From an uncultured Bacteroidota bacterium (GTDB lineage: Bacteria > Bacteroidota > Bacteroidia > Bacteroidales > VadinHA17): a stretch of 64,000 bases of DNA. Each line of letters opens with the position of its first letter. The stretch's first letter is position 1. The stretch covers positions 62,001-126,000 of the forward strand of contig CAIJYD010000040.1 in NCBI GenBank assembly GCA_903824785.1. The letters are read 5' to 3'. The notes beneath the pieces were generated by a model. That model was not told the DNA's origin. It worked only from the letters and a program-made list of their open reading frames with translations, and did not search any database. Both the position numbers and the translations under genes were made by a program. Shown piece after piece: positions 60,443-64,000 of this stretch.

Positions 60443-61084
60443 TTATACTTCAATTAGTTTATTTCTTATAGCAAAAAGGATAAGGCTTGCAGTATTTTTT
60501 GAGCTCGTTTTTCCAAGGAGGTTAGCCCGGTGTTTATCGACAGTTCTCTTGCTGATAAAAAGAGTTTCAGCTATCTCCTGATTAGAGAAACCTTCACAGA
60601 TTTTAGCGAGTATCTCCTTTTCTCTTTTTGAGAGGTTTGTCGACTTACTTTCATTTTCCCGGTGTTTGATCTTCTGGATAACATGATAGAGCAGCTCCTG
60701 AGAAAAATAGGTGCCACCTTTCCGGACAGCGATAATGGCCTCTTTAACCTCTGAGATATTGGAATCTTTAAGAAGGAATCCTTTAGCACCGGCATCTACC
60801 ATTTTGTTGTAATACTCCTCTTCACCGTACATTGAAAGTGCAATAATGTCTACATCGGGACGGATTTTAAGTCCTTTTCTTGTAGCTTCAATTCCATTCA
60901 TCTCGGGCATGTTGATATCCATTAGAACAATATCTGCCGGGGTGTCTTTAAGTATTTTAAGAAACTCCTCACCGTTAGAGGCTTCTCCGGTCACTTCAAA
61001 TTCCGAAAAACCATTAAGAAGTATTTTTAATCCGTTACGAAAGAGCTGATGATCGTCGGTTATGATTATACGAATTTTTTCCAT
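60443..61084 (-). CDS. NarL/FixJ-family response regulator
   Basis: IIITDDHQLFRNGLKILL receiver plus LuxR HTH (LSKREKEILAKICEGFSNQEIAETLFISKRTVDKHRANLL). Confidence 0.95.
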   Translation of the reverse strand: MEKIRIIITDDHQLFRNGLKILLNGFSEFEVTGEASNGEEFLKILKDTPADIVLMDINMPEMNGIEATRKGLKIRPDVDIIALSMYGEEEYYNKMVDAGAKGFLLKDSNISEVKEAIIAVRKGGTYFSQELLYHVIQKIKHRENESKSTNLSKREKEILAKICEGFSNQEIAETLFISKRTVDKHRANLLGKTSSKNTASLILFAIRNKLIEV

Positions 61085-61100
61085 CTTGATAAAGTCAGAT

Positions 61101-62048
61101 TTAATCAATCAGTTTGATAAGGGCACTGGTTCCTTTTCCCGGAGTGCTCTCCAGAATAAAAACACCCTCTACGGTTTTCACCCGTGTCTCAATGTTAGAC
61201 AACCCCATTCCTTTTAAATCATCCATCGTGAGCGTAGAGGTATCAAAGCCCCGACCATTGTCATAAAACTGCAAGGTAACAAATTTTTCGTGTTTGTTTA
61301 ATTCTATCTCAATCCTGGATGCTCCGGAATGGAGTATAGAGTTGTTAATAAGTTCACAGACAGCCCTATACACGACAACCTCTTTTTCATTTTCAAGACG
61401 CTGGTTCTCCATATTTGTTTTAAAATCAATCTCAACCGATTTAGTCTGATTAATCTTAGTGGTAAACGCACCGATAGCACTTGCGAGTCCAAAGTTAGAG
61501 AGGATATGCGGACTGAGATTATTTGAGATCTCTTTAATGGCGTTGATAGCTTCATTGACAAGGTGGTTTGTGTTATTAAGGATAACCTTTCCTGAATCAT
61601 CACTAATTCTTTCATTGAGAGCCGAGACAGACATTTTTACTGTGGAGAGTATAGGGCCAAGACCATCATGAAGATCTTTTGCAAACCTTTTACGTTCATT
61701 TTCCTCAGTATTTATGATAGCATTTATTACTCTTTTTTCAGAACGCAGCCTGTCTGCTTCTGCCCGTTTAAGTGAGTAGAATAATTCACGGATAAGGATA
61801 ACACCTACTATAATCATTATTGAAACCAGAACTCCGGTCCATTCATCTATCATCCGCCAGGTATATGAAGGTGTTCCGCGGATATATTCAAAAAACTGGA
61901 TGATCCCGCGAACAGCCATAAAGGCAAAAGAGAGGGAGAGTAATATCCATGACAATCTGTACTTGGTAAGCTTAATAAAACCCATTGCCACCGAAGCAGC
62001 AATTATCTGCAGTATAATTGATAGTATAAGGGCAATAAGTCTTACCAT
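61101..62048 (-). CDS. NarX/DesK-type sensor histidine kinase
   Basis: HisKA_3 motif ERKRFAKDLHDGLGPILSTVKM, HATPase motifs DNGRGF, GMGLSNIETRV; N-terminal TM helices. Confidence 0.94.
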   Translation of the reverse strand: MVRLIALILSIILQIIAASVAMGFIKLTKYRLSWILLSLSFAFMAVRGIIQFFEYIRGTPSYTWRMIDEWTGVLVSIMIIVGVILIRELFYSLKRAEADRLRSEKRVINAIINTEENERKRFAKDLHDGLGPILSTVKMSVSALNERISDDSGKVILNNTNHLVNEAINAIKEISNNLSPHILSNFGLASAIGAFTTKINQTKSVEIDFKTNMENQRLENEKEVVVYRAVCELINNSILHSGASRIEIELNKHEKFVTLQFYDNGRGFDTSTLTMDDLKGMGLSNIETRVKTVEGVFILESTPGKGTSALIKLID

Positions 62049-62124
62049 GGATTAAAGAATATGATTATACAAAAATAGAAGTAATTGTAATTATTCAGTT
62101 ACTAAAGTGAGCTAAAGTTGAAAA

Positions 62125-62169
62125 CCCCTTCAACCCATTAAACCCCTTCAACCCCTTCAACCCTTTTAT
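62125..62169. repeat. 9-bp tandem minisatellite (CCCCTTCAA)
   Basis: CCCCTTCAA CCCATTAAA CCCCTTCAA CCCCTTCAA CCCTTTTAT. Confidence 0.85.
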
Positions 62170-62269
62170 ATCGCCATCAGAAGGATAGAAATATTTATCG
62201 GTTTTGTTTCACAGGGCAGTTGAGCCTTTAAGGCTTTTCATTACCTTTGGCCATTCGAAACCGGCCATT

Positions 62270-63535
62270 ATGGAACTATTATACAATCTCGGAATTTTGA
62301 TTTTCTCGGCTCTGGCTCAAATTGTTTCTCCCTTTAATTCAAAAGCCTCATTGTTGGTAAAAGGGCGGAAAGGATGGGCTGAAAAAATAGGGAATAAGAT
62401 TAAGCCCGACGATAGGACTGTCTGGGTCCATTGTGCCTCTCTTGGTGAGTTTGAGCAGGGACGGACTGTAATAGAAGGTATAAAAATTAAGATGCCGGAG
62501 GTAAAAATTGTTCTGACGTTTTTTTCTCCTTCGGGTTATGAGATAAGAAAGAACTATCCAAATGCCGATTGTATCTGTTATCTTCCATCTGATACTCCCT
62601 CCAATGCTGCGAAGTTTGTTAGTCTTGTCAGACCGGAATATGTAATTTTTGTAAAGTATGAATTTTGGAATAACTATATCTCAGCACTTTACAAAAAAGG
62701 AATTCCTTTATATCTTGTTTCTGGGATTTTCAGGCCGGAGCAGCATTTTTTTAAATGGTACGGATCATTTTTCAGGAGTATGCTCAGAAAGTTTGAAAGA
62801 ATATTTGTGCAGGACGAGAGATCACTCGCTTTGCTTTCAGGTATCGGGATGAACAATGTTTACCTTGCCGGCGATACACGGTTTGACAGGGTTGTACAGA
62901 TTTCAGGATCGGCTCGTGATATTCCGCAGCTTGAACAGTTCAGAGGAGATGAGAAACTCTTTCTGGCAGGAAGCAGTTGGGCAAAAGATGAAGAGATAAT
63001 TGCTGAATATATCAATAGAGATCCGGGTAAAATGAAATGGGTTTTTGCTCCTCATGAAATTGACAGGGCAAATATTGAACGGCTTGAAAAGCTGTTAAAA
63101 GTCAAGTATGTCAGGTTTTCTGAGTATGGTGAAAATGGATCTGATGCCAGAGTCCTCATTATAGATAACATAGGAATGCTTTCCTCGGCCTACAAATATG
63201 CCTGTATAGCTGCTATTGGAGGTGGTTTTGGAAAAGGTATACATAATATACTAGAGCCGGCTTGCTGGGGAATACCGGTTATGTTTGGTCCGAGACATAA
63301 AAACTTCAGGGAGGCGGTTGATTTAATTAATGAAAAAGGGGCAATGACTTTCGATTCATTTGGAAAATTTTCTGATATCCTTGATGGATGGTTAACAGAT
63401 GAGCAGTTTTACTTGAAATCTGCAAAAGCAGCCTCTTATTATGTTAACAAAAATACCGGGGCAACCAATAAAGTGCTTCATGAAATATCGCAAAAAGATA
63501 TTAACAGAGACAGCTCAAAATTTGTTAAAAACTAA
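62270..63535 (+). CDS. waaA: 3-deoxy-D-manno-octulosonic acid (Kdo) transferase
   Basis: WVHCASLGEFEQGRTVIEGIK, FVKYEFWNNYI, GGGFGKGIHNILEPACWGIPVMFGP; start set at MELLYN. Confidence 0.95.
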   Translation: MELLYNLGILIFSALAQIVSPFNSKASLLVKGRKGWAEKIGNKIKPDDRTVWVHCASLGEFEQGRTVIEGIKIKMPEVKIVLTFFSPSGYEIRKNYPNADCICYLPSDTPSNAAKFVSLVRPEYVIFVKYEFWNNYISALYKKGIPLYLVSGIFRPEQHFFKWYGSFFRSMLRKFERIFVQDERSLALLSGIGMNNVYLAGDTRFDRVVQISGSARDIPQLEQFRGDEKLFLAGSSWAKDEEIIAEYINRDPGKMKWVFAPHEIDRANIERLEKLLKVKYVRFSEYGENGSDARVLIIDNIGMLSSAYKYACIAAIGGGFGKGIHNILEPACWGIPVMFGPRHKNFREAVDLINEKGAMTFDSFGKFSDILDGWLTDEQFYLKSAKAASYYVNKNTGATNKVLHEISQKDINRDSSKFVKN

Positions 63536-63686
63536 TCTGTAGCAATTAGTTAAGGATCATTTAAAGTGCCGTAAATTGCGGTGCTGTATTTAACAATTTT
63601 GTAATATCGATGTAACCAAATAATCAAACATTTACAATAACCTTTGCGAAAATTATTAAACCTTAACCATTAATCCTAATTTTACT

Positions 63687-64000
63687 ATGAAGCAAATCAA
63701 ACGTATGTTTACGATGTTGATATTCCTGTTCATCTCAGTTATGATGTTCGGACAGGGATCAACAACATCATCCATGGGGGGGAAAATAGTGGACAAGAAC
63801 GGGCAGGCTTTGGCCGGTGCTACCATTCTTGCCGTTCATGTTCCTTCCGGATCACAATATGGCGCTATTGCCAATACTGAAGGGTTTTTTACAATTCAGG
63901 GTATGAGGCCGGGCGGTCCCTATGCTGTTGAAATCTCATTCATTGGTTATTCGAAAAAATCAATCAGTGATATTACACTTAGTCTCGGTGAATCATTTGT
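63687..64000 (+). CDS. SusC/RagA-type TonB-dependent outer-membrane receptor, N-terminus
   Basis: MKQIKRMFTMLIFLFISVMMFGQ signal, then GGKIVDKNGQALAGATILAVHVPSGSQYGAIANTEGFFTIQGM carboxypeptidase-regulatory-like domain; runs off the window. Confidence 0.85.
   Translation, partial: MKQIKRMFTMLIFLFISVMMFGQGSTTSSMGGKIVDKNGQALAGATILAVHVPSGSQYGAIANTEGFFTIQGMRPGGPYAVEISFIGYSKKSISDITLSLGESF

Noticed and set aside
61101-62048. Histidine kinase considered as PorY partner of PorX
   Set aside because: It is a HisKA_3 (NarX-like) kinase overlapping or abutting its own LuxR-type regulator, so PorX pairing is unsupported
62125-62169. Tandem repeats considered as a CRISPR array
   Set aside because: Units are 9 bp and contiguous with no spacers; no cas genes nearby

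Overview
The window is a Bacteroidota (probably Bacteroidales-type) chromosomal segment. Evidence is the gene content plus repeated TAnnTTTG-type -7 promoter elements. Most of it is densely coded housekeeping sequence: rbfA (partial), trpS, topA, radA, panD/panC, metG, tsaE, nfu/mrp, trmB, ricT, holB, tpx, pgk, waaA. Type IX secretion/gliding genes are unusually concentrated: a complete porP-gldK-gldL-gldM-gldN block (18367->12636), porX next to porW/sprE (42916-47239), and gldH (50165-50647). A WbpA/B/D/E-like sugar-nucleotide block (32921-36920) could make the acetamido-uronic-acid sugar that caps T9SS cargo in Porphyromonas. The least explained block is a tightly coupled four-gene envelope operon (3348-9829): membrane-anchored propeller-like protein, lipoprotein, predicted outer-membrane protein, small membrane protein. 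Other points worth checking are an arginase-fold protein that lost several metal ligands, an MGMT homologue with Cys->Ala (ATL type), a single-domain glycogen-synthase-like protein, and a small accessory patch (58.0-60.0 kb). That patch holds one intact and one truncated HepT/MntA-type module plus a duplicated YjbR/MmcQ C-terminal fragment. No rRNA, tRNA, CRISPR array or transposase was recognised by eye. All assignments come from reading the sequence and motifs; no database search was run.
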